From Arenibacter algicola (lineage in GTDB: Bacteria; Bacteroidota; Bacteroidia; Flavobacteriales; Flavobacteriaceae), in NCBI RefSeq assembly GCF_000733925.1, contig NZ_JPOO01000003.1:1364001-1428000 (forward strand): a DNA stretch of 64,000 nucleotides, written 5' to 3'. Both the position numbers and the translations under genes were made by a program. The notes below the pieces were generated by a model that worked only from the letters and a program-made list of their open reading frames with translations, had not been told where the DNA came from and did no database searches. Positions 43,628 through 52,745 of the stretch are shown here, one piece after another (positions within the stretch are counted from its first letter, which is position 1; every line of letters begins with the position of its first letter).

Positions 43628-44389
43628 TTACTTTATCAAGGATGCCGATGCTTTATCCAAAAATAGGACGGTTTCCGGGTGGGTCCTGAGAATGGAAGCC
43701 GGACAGCTGGTACTTATATCCCCGTACAGGCTATTATAAACGGCCTGGGACTTTCGTTCGTCGGGCACCACACAACTAATGGCCTCACAGTTCATTATGG
43801 CGGTAATGGTCAGGGTAACGGCTTCCTTGGGTACGTCGTCAAAGCTTGGAAACCAGCCCTCACCAAGCTGTTGATTTCTGCAGGCCTCATCCAACTCCAC
43901 CACCTTCACCAATTTGGGATCTTGAAAATCGGCAACTGCGGGGTCATTAAAGGCTATATGTCCATTTTCTCCTATCCCGATGCAAGCAATATCTATAGGG
44001 TGCGCTTGCAATGCCTCTTCATAGTTTTTGATTTCCAATTGCAAATTTGCTGCATCGCCATTTAGGAAATATATCTTTTTAGGTGCTACTTTATTCAAAA
44101 TACGTTCTTTGAGATACTTTCTAAAACTCGCAGGATGGGATTCGGAAATACCTTTGTATTCATCCAGGTGAAATACGGTTATTTTTCCCCAATCAATTTC
44201 TTTGGTCTGCAAGGCCTCCAAAAATGAAAACTGTGATGCACCCGTAGCCAAGATTAGATTTGCCCCGCCCTTTTTAACAATTGCATCATTCAATTTCCTT
44301 GTAACATAATCAGCTGCCGCTGCTCCCATTTCCTTTGACTGTCCATAAATCTCTATTGACAAATTTTCAATTTGAAACGACTTTTCCAT
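43628..44389 (-). CDS. nagB: Glucosamine-6-phosphate deaminase
   Basis: 253 residues. It converts glucosamine-6-phosphate to fructose-6-phosphate and ammonia. LATGASQFSFLEAL near residue 43, the DEYKGIS motif (canonical DEY.G) near 76, GIGENGHIAFNDP near 140. Last gene of the island on the minus strand. The DEY motif and family length support NagB rather than 6-phosphogluconolactonase. It follows the Nramp-like gene by 9 bases. Confidence 0.92.
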   Translation of the reverse strand: MEKSFQIENLSIEIYGQSKEMGAAAADYVTRKLNDAIVKKGGANLILATGASQFSFLEALQTKEIDWGKITVFHLDEYKGISESHPASFRKYLKERILNKVAPKKIYFLNGDAANLQLEIKNYEEALQAHPIDIACIGIGENGHIAFNDPAVADFQDPKLVKVVELDEACRNQQLGEGWFPSFDDVPKEAVTLTITAIMNCEAISCVVPDERKSQAVYNSLYGDISTSCPASILRTHPETVLFLDKASASLIK

Positions 44390-44398
44390 TATTTAATT

Positions 44399-45640
44399 TT
44401 ATATAAATTCTGTTATAGCGAACCATGTGGTCAGCAGTGAAAATAGGATTACCGCAACTAGACCAAGATTAAGCTTGGCGCTGGCCTTGTTATTCCCCAT
44501 TAATTTCTGTTTGTTGATCAAAATAAACATAGGTACTGCCACTGCAGGAAGAATACAGGCCTGAAAAGCCTGGGAGAAAACCATAAGTGCAGGAGGTCTT
44601 TCCTCCAAAAAGACTGTTCCAAAGGCAAATACCATAGCGCCAATTATTAGCACTCTGGAAGACTTGGAGTGAATATTTCTTGGAGTTCCCCTATAATCGG
44701 CCAGTAACCAAGGAGCTATAAGCACGATAGGAAAAATAGTGGAGAGCCCGGCCCCCGTAATCCCAATAATCAGTACAAAAGCCGCCAATTTACCTCCCAA
44801 TGGTTCAAATAGGGATATCATTTCTACCGTATCGTCCAACTTCATTCCGGAAATATGTAGGGTTCCTGCGGCAACGGCCATGATTATACCGCTGAGGAAG
44901 AGCATCATAAAAGCCGATACAAAGGCATCTGTCTTCTCCTTTTTTAAATCATTGATGCCCCATCCTTTTTCGGCCACCACAGTACTTCTCATTACAAAAA
45001 CAGCTGCAGAACAGGTGGTGCCTGTAATGGCCGCAATTAAGCCCAACGCACCGGGAGTATCGGGAATACTGGGAACCATACCAGATAGAATATCCATCAT
45101 ATCCGGGCGGACCATAATGAAGACTACCATAAAGGAAAGTCCCATCAAAATAACCAGAACGGTCAAAACTTTTTCAAACGCCTTATAACGTCCGAACCAT
45201 AAAAAAAATGTGAGTATGGCTACGAAAAACAGAATGATCCATCCTCTTTGGATAATAGCCCCGTTTAACGCCAAGCGTACCCCTTCCTGCACCAAGTCGG
45301 CCACGATACCCATTACGCCCATAAGAGCCAATAATTCCCCTATGATCAATACCAAAATGATATATAGCGAAAGTATCCAGCCCCATTTAAACTCCTGTTT
45401 AAAATTAAACAGCGCAGTCCTGCCCGTCACCAAGGTTACTTTGCCATAGGCCACCATTAAAACATAAGTAAAAATACAGGAAAGCACTACGGCCCAAAAA
45501 AGACTCATGCCAAATTCCGCACCCGTCTTGGCCATTGTGGTTACACTGCCCGTCCCTATGTTATAGCCAATAAGAAATAGCCCTGGACCTACGGCGCTAA
45601 GTCCCAATAGTATTTTTTTGATTAATGATTTATTGCCCAT
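44399..45640 (-). CDS. Nramp-fold transporter lacking canonical metal motifs
   Basis: 413 residues and about eleven membrane segments. The Nramp/LeuT fold is recognisable from GPGLFLIGYNIGTGSV, VVLSCIFTYVLMVAYGKVTLVTG and TGTTCSAAVFVMRSTVVAEKG. In metal carriers helix 1 has DPGN and helix 6 MPH; here helix 1 reads YNIGTGS (Asp and Asn of DPGN lost) and helix 6 VMRS, so the Met remains but Pro and His do not. It probably carries something other than Mn/Fe. Placement between nagA and nagB, 9 bases from nagB, suggests an amino-sugar or its 3-keto derivative. Substrate is an inference. Confidence 0.75.
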   Translation of the reverse strand: MGNKSLIKKILLGLSAVGPGLFLIGYNIGTGSVTTMAKTGAEFGMSLFWAVVLSCIFTYVLMVAYGKVTLVTGRTALFNFKQEFKWGWILSLYIILVLIIGELLALMGVMGIVADLVQEGVRLALNGAIIQRGWIILFFVAILTFFLWFGRYKAFEKVLTVLVILMGLSFMVVFIMVRPDMMDILSGMVPSIPDTPGALGLIAAITGTTCSAAVFVMRSTVVAEKGWGINDLKKEKTDAFVSAFMMLFLSGIIMAVAAGTLHISGMKLDDTVEMISLFEPLGGKLAAFVLIIGITGAGLSTIFPIVLIAPWLLADYRGTPRNIHSKSSRVLIIGAMVFAFGTVFLEERPPALMVFSQAFQACILPAVAVPMFILINKQKLMGNNKASAKLNLGLVAVILFSLLTTWFAITEFI

Positions 45641-45710
45641 ATACTGCTTTTATAGATTTAATTTTTAACCAAGTACCATAACATTCAACACCATAGGAGT
45701 TAACAGGGTA

Positions 45711-46928
45711 CTAATCTTTGGAATATACCAACTGCCCTGACACAAATGTCTTGTGAATTACCACCTCATTATCCTCCAACTTAAAGAGAATCAGGTCGGC
45801 CCGTTTCCCCTGTCCTATTTCACCAATTTCACTGAGGGAAAACATTTTTGCGGGATTGGTGCTTGCCATTTGTATGGCATCATTAAGAGTACATTGGGTA
45901 AAATCCATAATCACGCCCACACATGCACTTATTGGTGAAGCTGCCCCGGCAAGAACATTTTCCTTTGGTAATTTTACCACATTGGGGGTCAGCAATAAGG
46001 TACGCTCTCCACGGGTATACTCTCCAGGGGGAAGTCCTGCTAGATCTAGGGCATCGGAGACTAAAATAGTCTTATTTGGGCCTTTTACCTTATAGAAACT
46101 TCGTACCTCTTCCTTGGTCAAATGGAATCCGTCCGCAATTAGACTGGGAGTAATACGATCGTCGGCCAATTGTGGCCAGATAGGGTTATGGTGCCTATTG
46201 ATCTCGTTGGCACAACCATTGCCCAAGTGGGTAGCCATTTTTGCACCGGCATCTATAGCTCGTTCTATATCCTCTGCACTACCATTGTGATGTCCCAGTG
46301 CCACTATAATTCCATTAGCAACGCAATTACGTATAAAAGGAATGGCCCCGTCCAATTCGGGGGCTACGGTAATCAGTTTTATGCCATTATTGGCTGCCTT
46401 CTGCAGCTCCTGAAATTCCTCCCAATCCGGATTTTTAATGTATTTCTCCAAATGCGCGCCTCGAAAACCGGGAAGCGGTGAAATATACGGACCTTCCAAA
46501 TGGAATCCTGGAATGGATTTTCCTATTTCCGGATCTTTTTGTGCCTCGGCCAGAATTGCAAAATTCGTTTTCATCCTATTGAAATCGCTGGTAATAATGG
46601 TCGGGAAATAAGTGGTTACCCCGGCCTTCCACAAAGCTTTTGTAGCTTTCCTTATGCCTTCCACCGTAAGATCGGGACCGGAAAAATCAACTCCCATATA
46701 GCCATTGATCTGGACATCTATTAAACCGGGGGCTACATATATTTTTGATTCCTTGTCGCCTTTCGACAATCTGTTTATTCCCGAAATTTTACCTTTTGTA
46801 GTGGATATGGAGACCCATCCCTCATCGGAGTACAAAATGCCCTCCATTCCGCTTGTATCAATAGACTGTGATATTCCCATGTTGTAAAAAAAGAATAGTG
46901 CTAAAACTGATGTATATTTAAATATCAT
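45711..46928 (-). CDS. nagA: N-acetylglucosamine-6-phosphate deacetylase family amidohydrolase
   Basis: 405 residues. VAPGLIDVQINGYMGVDFSG, GFHLEGPYI (metal Glu), ALGHHNGSAEDI, THLGNGC, LIADGFHL and LVSDALDLAG mirror NagA, with small changes (THLGNGC for THLFNAM). It should remove acetate from N-acetylglucosamine-6-phosphate. The N-terminus MIFKYTSVLALFFFYNMGISQ looks like a signal peptide, odd for a cytoplasmic enzyme; ATGs at 46880 and 46847 offer non-secreted starts. If secreted it would not see a phosphorylated sugar, so it may be a periplasmic deacetylase. Confidence 0.85.
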   Translation of the reverse strand: MIFKYTSVLALFFFYNMGISQSIDTSGMEGILYSDEGWVSISTTKGKISGINRLSKGDKESKIYVAPGLIDVQINGYMGVDFSGPDLTVEGIRKATKALWKAGVTTYFPTIITSDFNRMKTNFAILAEAQKDPEIGKSIPGFHLEGPYISPLPGFRGAHLEKYIKNPDWEEFQELQKAANNGIKLITVAPELDGAIPFIRNCVANGIIVALGHHNGSAEDIERAIDAGAKMATHLGNGCANEINRHHNPIWPQLADDRITPSLIADGFHLTKEEVRSFYKVKGPNKTILVSDALDLAGLPPGEYTRGERTLLLTPNVVKLPKENVLAGAASPISACVGVIMDFTQCTLNDAIQMASTNPAKMFSLSEIGEIGQGKRADLILFKLEDNEVVIHKTFVSGQLVYSKD

Positions 46929-46979
46929 AACAATTTGTTGAATTTATAGTTATCAGACCCTTGTCAATGTTATTGGAAA

Positions 46980-47807
46980 CTAACTTCCCGATTCAATTTT
47001 ACGAATCTTAATATTCCTAAACCAGGCATCGTCCTTATGGTTTTGAAGAACAATATGCCCCTTCCTTTTTTCCAAAAATCCCGGATAGTCCACAAATTTG
47101 CTTTTTTGAAAAAGGGAATCCAAATGCGGGGAAGCAAATTCATAGGCGACTACCTTTTTCCCGTTAAGCCAATGCTCTACACTCTCATCATTGACAACAA
47201 TTGGACTCGAGTTGAACATCCCGGCCGGCCTGACATCCGTATTGTTGGCCGCAATCATATCATATAGACTCCCAGTGTATTGGGATGGTTTTAGTTTTCC
47301 CGCATAAAGGGTATCCGAATCATCAAGCAATTGGTATTCAAATCCCAGCGCCGAATATTGCGAACCGAACTTTTGGGACAATTCTTCGGACACGTTGTAC
47401 TTGAGGCCTGTGTTGCCCGCTTTTAATATTTTCCATTCAAAATACAATTCGTAATTGTCAAAGGTGTCCACCGTCATTAGATCGCCCCCTTCCATGGGCT
47501 GACCGTCCGGCATGGAAGGCACCTCTCCGCTATTCAGTTTTCGTATGGTACCGTCCTCAATTTTCCATAGTTCGGTCTGAACATCCTTTCTACCCAAACC
47601 GCGCCAACCCTTAAACGATTCGCCATCAAAAAGCAATTCCCAGCCCTGCTCTTTCTCCAAATCGGTTAGGCTGTTGTACAATTGTTCAGAAACCTTTATT
47701 GGTTCCTGATTCTTTTGCGTTTTGTTTCTGCAACCCATAAATACTAATCCCATGGCTAAGGCCATTATCCAGAAACTGTGTAGGGTTTGCTTTTTACTCC
47801 CCCTCAT
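46980..47807 (-). CDS. DUF1080 lipoprotein (3-keto-glycoside hydrolase type)
   Basis: 275 residues from the ATG at 47807, whose A is also the last base of the upstream stop codon. Lipobox VFMGC puts the Cys near residue 25. The concanavalin-like DUF1080 domain shows GWELLFDGESFKGWRGLG, WKIEDGTIRK, GGDLMTVDTFDNYELYFEWKI (in two parts: GGDLMTVDTFDNY and ELYFEWKI) and HIVLQNHKDDAWFRNIKIR. Members have been described as acting on 3-keto-glycosides after oxidation by Gfo/Idh/MocA enzymes. Its one-base overlap with the oxidoreductase gene fits that pairing. Confidence 0.85.
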   Translation of the reverse strand: MRGSKKQTLHSFWIMALAMGLVFMGCRNKTQKNQEPIKVSEQLYNSLTDLEKEQGWELLFDGESFKGWRGLGRKDVQTELWKIEDGTIRKLNSGEVPSMPDGQPMEGGDLMTVDTFDNYELYFEWKILKAGNTGLKYNVSEELSQKFGSQYSALGFEYQLLDDSDTLYAGKLKPSQYTGSLYDMIAANNTDVRPAGMFNSSPIVVNDESVEHWLNGKKVVAYEFASPHLDSLFQKSKFVDYPGFLEKRKGHIVLQNHKDDAWFRNIKIRKIESGS

Positions 47808-48799
47808 TATGATATAACGGATTCCCAATTACCTGAAACTATAGATTTTTGAACTGCTTCCAACACTGCAATACCGTGAATAATACTCTCGTGGCTGCGT
47901 GGTTCCTTTCCTGTGCTGAACATGTTTACCATATCCACATAATTTTTATCCGGATCAACGGTCACTGCCCTGGACTTTAATTCAACCACTCCTTCATCTG
48001 TCTCCACAAAGGTCTGCCAGCCGTACTTTTTGGTCGTAATGATCAAGGTGGCCATCTTTCCATTTTCAAAAATTAAACTGGCAGTACTGTTCAAGTTCTC
48101 CTTGTCGTTCTTATTGAATCTAGCCGAAACAATTTTTTCATCAAAAAGATAGATCAGAGGTTCTACCATATGCACTCCATAAAAGAAAAAGCCTCCATAT
48201 ATGGAATTGATATCGGCCTTACCGTAACAAGTAACTTGATTTATGTCCTTTAGTTCAGCCAATTGCTTCCTCATATCCTCCGTGGCATAACTGTGGGCAA
48301 TTGAACTGTAGGAAGTTACCGGAGTACCGACCGCCCTAGCCATTTCAAGGAATATTTTTGAAGCCTGACTGCTATAGCAAAATGGTTTGTCTATAAAGGT
48401 GGGTATTCCGGCCTTTACAAACGGGAGCGCCGCATCCAAGTGAAGATCGCCATGCCGATGATCAACAATCAATGCATCTATCTTGCCCATCATTTCCAAG
48501 GGATCTTTTACAATATTGGGAATGCCTCCTTCGGTCTTGGCCTGTTGGGCAAATTCCTCTTTTTCACCCCACACATATTTGACCTCCCATCCCGGAAATT
48601 TTTTATCCAAATTGAACATTTTACCAAAACCTCTGGTATGTGAATTCTCGGCACCAATGATACCAATAATCTTATTTTTCACCACCGGCGGTTTTCCTAA
48701 TTTTAGCTGGGAAAACAAAGGTGACGGTAAGGACAGGGCCAAGGTTGAAAATGCTGCCCCTTTTCCTATTTTTTCTAAAAATGATCTTCTATTTGCCAT
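47807..48799 (-). CDS. Tat-exported Gfo/Idh/MocA oxidoreductase (1)
   Basis: 330 residues. It starts MANRRSFLEKIGKGAAF, a twin-arginine signal (RRSFL), so a folded, cofactor-loaded enzyme is exported. The Rossmann start KIIGIIGAENSHTRGFG and the motif FIDKPFC (EKP-type, with DKP here) near 137 place it in the Gfo/Idh/MocA superfamily. Likely NAD(P)-dependent oxidation of a sugar ring hydroxyl. It overlaps the DUF1080 gene by one base. Confidence 0.85.
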   Translation of the reverse strand: MANRRSFLEKIGKGAAFSTLALSLPSPLFSQLKLGKPPVVKNKIIGIIGAENSHTRGFGKMFNLDKKFPGWEVKYVWGEKEEFAQQAKTEGGIPNIVKDPLEMMGKIDALIVDHRHGDLHLDAALPFVKAGIPTFIDKPFCYSSQASKIFLEMARAVGTPVTSYSSIAHSYATEDMRKQLAELKDINQVTCYGKADINSIYGGFFFYGVHMVEPLIYLFDEKIVSARFNKNDKENLNSTASLIFENGKMATLIITTKKYGWQTFVETDEGVVELKSRAVTVDPDKNYVDMVNMFSTGKEPRSHESIIHGIAVLEAVQKSIVSGNWESVIS

Positions 48800-48808
48800 A
48801 TATTATTA

Positions 48809-50167
48809 TTACAATTTCATTTCCCAACCGTTTTCATAAGTTCGACCCCATAATTTTTGGGCATCGCTATCCTTCAAAATGTGACCATTAGTGGGATCTA
48901 TATCCAAAGACCTCCCCGTGCGCTGAGCAATATTCCCCAATTGCACCAATAAGGTGCTTTTATGACCCGAGTCTATATCAGCATTAAGGCTTGCACCATC
49001 GTGGATAGCACTGAACATATTCTGTATGTGCAAGGCATCCAAGAGTTCTGCCGGGTTGGAATTGTTTCTGGGATCTATTTCTTGGGTATTCTTAACTTCT
49101 TTGATCAATTCACCCTCCAAATCGAAAATGCTATAGCTATTACCTCCAGGGATTAGCATACTGCCATTTTCCCCATAGAACATAACGCCAACCGAACTTC
49201 CTTCTATAGACTTACCATTACAGCTCCTACCTTCCCAGGACATGGACAATCCTTCTGCAAAATCCAAATTGATTACCTGTGTATCCGGTGTCTCCCAATC
49301 GTCCTGATACCTATATCTGCCTCCGTTTGAGCTTACCTTAACTGGATAGTCCACCTGCATGCCCCAACGCAATAAGTCGATCATATGGGTGCCATTATTT
49401 AGGGCCTCGCCTGTACCCCAATGCCATAACCAATGCCAATTGTAATGCACAATATTGTCCTTATACTTCATTCTGGGCGCCGGACCTTGCCAAAGGTCCC
49501 AGTCCAGCCAATTGGGCACCTCTACTTCCTTCCCTATCCCTATGGATTTGCGGTTGTTGGTATACCATCCTTTACCAAAATACACCTTGCCAATGGCACC
49601 TGATTGCAAAGCCTTAATCCCTTCAACCACATTGGGCCAAGAGCGACGCTGGTTCCCCATCTGTATTACCTTTCCATATTTTTGTGCGGCCTGCACCAAA
49701 ATTTCCCCTTCATTGGGGTTGTGGCTACATGGTTTTTCTACATATACATGTTTTCCCGCTTCCATGGCCAAGAGTGATGCAGGTGCATGCCAATGATCTG
49801 GCGCTGCAATCACCATGGCGTCCACATCCTTGCTTTCCAAGGATTTTCTGAAATCCGTAAAGGTTTTTGGCTTCCTGTCCTGTCTACCCTTTACAGAATC
49901 CAAACATTTTAGGATGGCCCTACTGTCCACATCACAAACATGGATTACCTCAGCGTTCTTTTGACTAGCAAAATTTTGTGCCAAGGCATTCCCTCTACTA
50001 TTGACCCCCATCATAGATACATTGATCCGATCGTTGGCACCTAGAATACGGCCATAACTTTTGGCACTAAATTGTGGCAGGATTCCAGCGGTAGCTATAA
50101 AGGCCGAACTGGCCGCTGTTTTTTTAATAAAACTTCTTCTTGAACTTGAATTTGAATTTGATTTCAT
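48809..50167 (-). CDS. Tat-exported Gfo/Idh/MocA oxidoreductase (2)
   Basis: 452 residues with Tat signal (SSRRSFIKKTAASSAF). INVSMMGVNSRGNALA is the nucleotide-binding start, VYVEKPCSHNPNEGE holds the EKP motif near 141, and QMGNQRRSWPNV and WHWLWHWGTGEALNNGTHMID are typical of the larger exported sugar dehydrogenases. It lies 9 bases upstream of the first oxidoreductase. The two paralogues probably act on different hydroxyls or on the forward and reverse step of a 3-keto pathway. Confidence 0.87.
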   Translation of the reverse strand: MKSNSNSSSRRSFIKKTAASSAFIATAGILPQFSAKSYGRILGANDRINVSMMGVNSRGNALAQNFASQKNAEVIHVCDVDSRAILKCLDSVKGRQDRKPKTFTDFRKSLESKDVDAMVIAAPDHWHAPASLLAMEAGKHVYVEKPCSHNPNEGEILVQAAQKYGKVIQMGNQRRSWPNVVEGIKALQSGAIGKVYFGKGWYTNNRKSIGIGKEVEVPNWLDWDLWQGPAPRMKYKDNIVHYNWHWLWHWGTGEALNNGTHMIDLLRWGMQVDYPVKVSSNGGRYRYQDDWETPDTQVINLDFAEGLSMSWEGRSCNGKSIEGSSVGVMFYGENGSMLIPGGNSYSIFDLEGELIKEVKNTQEIDPRNNSNPAELLDALHIQNMFSAIHDGASLNADIDSGHKSTLLVQLGNIAQRTGRSLDIDPTNGHILKDSDAQKLWGRTYENGWEMKL

Positions 50168-50224
50168 GCTATCCAGGTTTGATCGTTAATAATTTTGTTT
50201 GTCTTCTATGTCTTTAAAATTGAG

Positions 50225-51298
50225 CTAGTAAAGGCCGGAAAACTCCTTCCCTAGGACATTGATCTCTTCGTTGGAAATTTCTCCAGAGCACACCAGTGTC
50301 CTGAAGGCAAAACGAACCGACTCCCCTTTTTTCAAACGCAAGTCCATAGTTTCCTTTCCTTCCGAAAACACATTCTGACCCAATGGGTTTACGGCAAAAA
50401 GTCCATAGCCCCTTGCGTGCCAATAGGCCGGATATCCCGGATTCTTTTCATGGTCCAGAATCACGACGGCAACATTCTCCTCCTTATACTTTCCAAAGAG
50501 CTTCATCCATTTGGCCCGGGTTCCCCAAACATCTTCACCTTTCATACCTTCACTGCTCAAGTAATCCCCAGAAACCATGTCATTATTTATTACCTTAATA
50601 GTCTCAGGATTTCCATGTGCATCGGTTAATGTTAAAGGGTCATCGGATGGCAGCTCCAGTTCGCGACTAACCCTAATGGCAAACATTCCCTCTTTGGTAT
50701 CCTTGAACAAAATATCCTCTTGGGCCGTTAAGGTGCTTATCCAATCTATAATCCTCACCCTCCCCTTGTCCATAAAATGAAACTCAATGTCTTCCTTTAT
50801 CTGTGTACGTCCCTGAGCTTCCCAATTGGTTTGGACCCGTATTGTTCCTTGGGAATCATTGGCATCGGCCTCAACAACCTCTTGATGCCTGATAACGCCA
50901 CTAAATGGCTTGCGATCTTCAGGGGTAGCCTCGGAATGCCCCCAATAATCAATACCGTTAACATCGCCATAATTCATCCACATTCCTATGTGATGTGGAT
51001 GATCCGCGCGCTCTCCGGCTACTTTCTTCAATGGATATTTACGTGTAATCTCCGTACCTTCCGAAGTCACTATGGGCCATAAGCAGGGCTTCATTATATT
51101 ATCGGGGTAGATGTAGGAAGTAAATAATTCATCCCCGAAGTAGACATCCACTTTTTGTTCCGATACTTTATTTTCTATCCTAATGCCAGGCTTTACCATA
51201 TCCTGCGAAGGACTTACATCGTTCTTTTTGGACTTGCCATTGCCACAGGAACCAAAAAAAGCCAACAACACTAAATATCCAAGTACTCTTACTCCCAT
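50225..51298 (-). CDS. DUF6807 (PmoA-like) lipoprotein
   Basis: 357 residues with lipobox FGSC (Cys near 18). RADHPHHIGMWMNYGDVNGI (near 95) with PHHIGMW is the strong family mark, followed by WGHSEATPEDRKPF. DUF6807 proteins lie with Gfo/Idh/MocA and DUF1080 genes in many Bacteroidota and Planctomycetota. Their exact reaction is not established to my knowledge. It is 57 bases from the next gene of the island. Confidence 0.82.
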   Translation of the reverse strand: MGVRVLGYLVLLAFFGSCGNGKSKKNDVSPSQDMVKPGIRIENKVSEQKVDVYFGDELFTSYIYPDNIMKPCLWPIVTSEGTEITRKYPLKKVAGERADHPHHIGMWMNYGDVNGIDYWGHSEATPEDRKPFSGVIRHQEVVEADANDSQGTIRVQTNWEAQGRTQIKEDIEFHFMDKGRVRIIDWISTLTAQEDILFKDTKEGMFAIRVSRELELPSDDPLTLTDAHGNPETIKVINNDMVSGDYLSSEGMKGEDVWGTRAKWMKLFGKYKEENVAVVILDHEKNPGYPAYWHARGYGLFAVNPLGQNVFSEGKETMDLRLKKGESVRFAFRTLVCSGEISNEEINVLGKEFSGLY

Positions 51299-51365
51299 AA
51301 TAATTGTTTCTAGTTTAAAGAAAGCCCTTAGACAATTGCCAATTTATAGCAATTGCGTAAGACCT

Positions 51366-52433
51366 TTATTGAAAATTAATATAATAATCTACATTCTCCT
51401 TGATAATGATATCCAAAGGCACAAACTGAATAGCAGAGGGCAACTTTTTGTAAACAAAATAATCGAAAAGCGCCTTTACAGCGGTTACCCCTTGAAATAC
51501 CGGTCTTTGGGAAATGATATAATCGATATTTCCATTTTTCAACTCGGACACATTTCCAGGAACAATATCAAAGCCCACCACCTTTATGTCCAGCTCGTGC
51601 AAGGCGTGATGCCTAGAAATTAAATGCGCCCTGGAATTGGTAACGAATACTCCCCTCGTTCCCGGGTTTTTAATATAATAGGTTGTAAGTTCCCTGTTTA
51701 CTTCAGTCTCCACCGTTGTGGGTATTGTAATAGAATTTATACTTCTTTTCTTCCGGGATCCATGCTCCTTAAAATAATCCCGAAAGCCATTTTCCACAAG
51801 AGCTGTGTGGGCACTATTCTCGAATCCCTTAACCATGTTTACTATAAGAATGTCATCTGAAGGATCCAGAAGAGAATTCAATAATTTCCCGGCAATATAA
51901 CCGCTTCCCCTTAAGTCAGGTCCAATATAACTGAGACTTTTCTTGTTTTTGATGTTGGCATCTATAAACACATAAGGAATATCCCTTTCTTCCAACTTCG
52001 ATATGAATTCTAGACTTTCCTTTTCAAATAAGGGCGCCAAGATTACGCCACTAGGATTCTTCCCAAGGATGGCATCTGCACTTTTAACAAAACTGGATTC
52101 GTTGAACAAACTGTACTCATAGGTATGAAGTTCCATGCCAAAATCCTTATAAACCTCCACTCCCTGGTCCACCCCTATTTTCGGTAGTGTCCAATAACTT
52201 TGGGAACTGGTTGCTTCAGGAAACAGGCTGCAAACCGTGAACTGACTTCCCAAAGCCAATGTTCTTGCCAGAAGATTGGGGTTAAAATCCAATTTCTCTA
52301 TAGCCTCTTCCACTTTTTTCCTTTTGGCAGGTGACACCTTCCCCCTATTGTGCAAAACCCTGTCAATGGTCCCTATGGAAACATTGGCATAGTTTGCCAA
52401 ATCCTGAATGGTGGTCTTTTTATTTTTTGCCAT
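51366..52433 (-). CDS. LacI-family transcriptional regulator
   Basis: 355 residues. N-terminal helix-turn-helix (TIQDLANYANVSIGTIDRVLHNRGKVS, key part IQDLANYANVSIGTIDRV, about 6-25), hinge, and a periplasmic-binding-protein-like sugar-binding domain (NPSGVILAPLF, YIGPDLRGSGYIAG, GVFVTNSRAHLIS). First gene of the island and divided from the next one by 67 bases. Two operator-like palindromes lie upstream, one overlapping its own promoter, so it is probably autoregulated and responds to a sugar of the pathway. Confidence 0.9.
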   Translation of the reverse strand: MAKNKKTTIQDLANYANVSIGTIDRVLHNRGKVSPAKRKKVEEAIEKLDFNPNLLARTLALGSQFTVCSLFPEATSSQSYWTLPKIGVDQGVEVYKDFGMELHTYEYSLFNESSFVKSADAILGKNPSGVILAPLFEKESLEFISKLEERDIPYVFIDANIKNKKSLSYIGPDLRGSGYIAGKLLNSLLDPSDDILIVNMVKGFENSAHTALVENGFRDYFKEHGSRKKRSINSITIPTTVETEVNRELTTYYIKNPGTRGVFVTNSRAHLISRHHALHELDIKVVGFDIVPGNVSELKNGNIDYIISQRPVFQGVTAVKALFDYFVYKKLPSAIQFVPLDIIIKENVDYYINFQ

Positions 52434-52480
52434 CGAAAATCAACTTTTATAATTATATGACTTTTAATGATTTGAAAAAG

Positions 52481-52494
52481 TGTGTAGGCACACA
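52481..52494. promoter_or_regulatory. LacI-type operator, proximal
   Basis: TGTGTAGGCACACA, a 5-bp-arm palindrome (TGTGT/ACACA) with 4-bp spacer. It shares its last two bases with the minus-strand -7 box at 52500-52493 and lies 48 bases upstream of the LacI start codon. Confidence 0.6.
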
Positions 52495-52500
52495 AATATA
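52493..52500 (-). promoter_or_regulatory. -7 promoter box of the LacI gene
   Basis: TATATTTG on the minus strand fits TAnnTTTG, at a spacing that puts transcription start near 52488, inside the proximal operator. No good upstream TTTG was seen. Confidence 0.5.
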
Positions 52501-52543
52501 AAAATTATTGGGACATAGACGTCATTTTATGGAAATATTACAG

Positions 52544-52556
52544 CACATTTTATGTG
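52544..52556. promoter_or_regulatory. Auxiliary palindrome between the two operators
   Basis: CACATTTTATGTG: perfect 5-bp arms (CACAT/ATGTG) with 3-bp spacer. Arms differ from the two TGTGT operators but the position between them suggests a role in the same regulation. Confidence 0.35.
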
Positions 52557-52570
52557 TAAATAAATAAAAA

Positions 52571-52584
52571 TGTGTAAGCACACA
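52571..52584. promoter_or_regulatory. LacI-type operator, distal
   Basis: TGTGTAAGCACACA, differs from the proximal operator at one base, and is 90 bp away centre to centre, i.e. between 8 and 9 helical turns. A paired-site arrangement for a LacI-type dimer or tetramer. Confidence 0.6.
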
Positions 52585-52745
52585 CTTTTTCAGTTGAACC
52601 ATTAATCTCTGGTCAGGAATTTCAACTCTATGACTTAAACACCATAGGCATGAGTTCAATTATTTTTAATTGTTAATGATTTGTCTAGATGATGTTGTCC
52701 GGTAGAGAGCAATCGAGACCGATTTAAAGATGTAATTTTTTGCAA

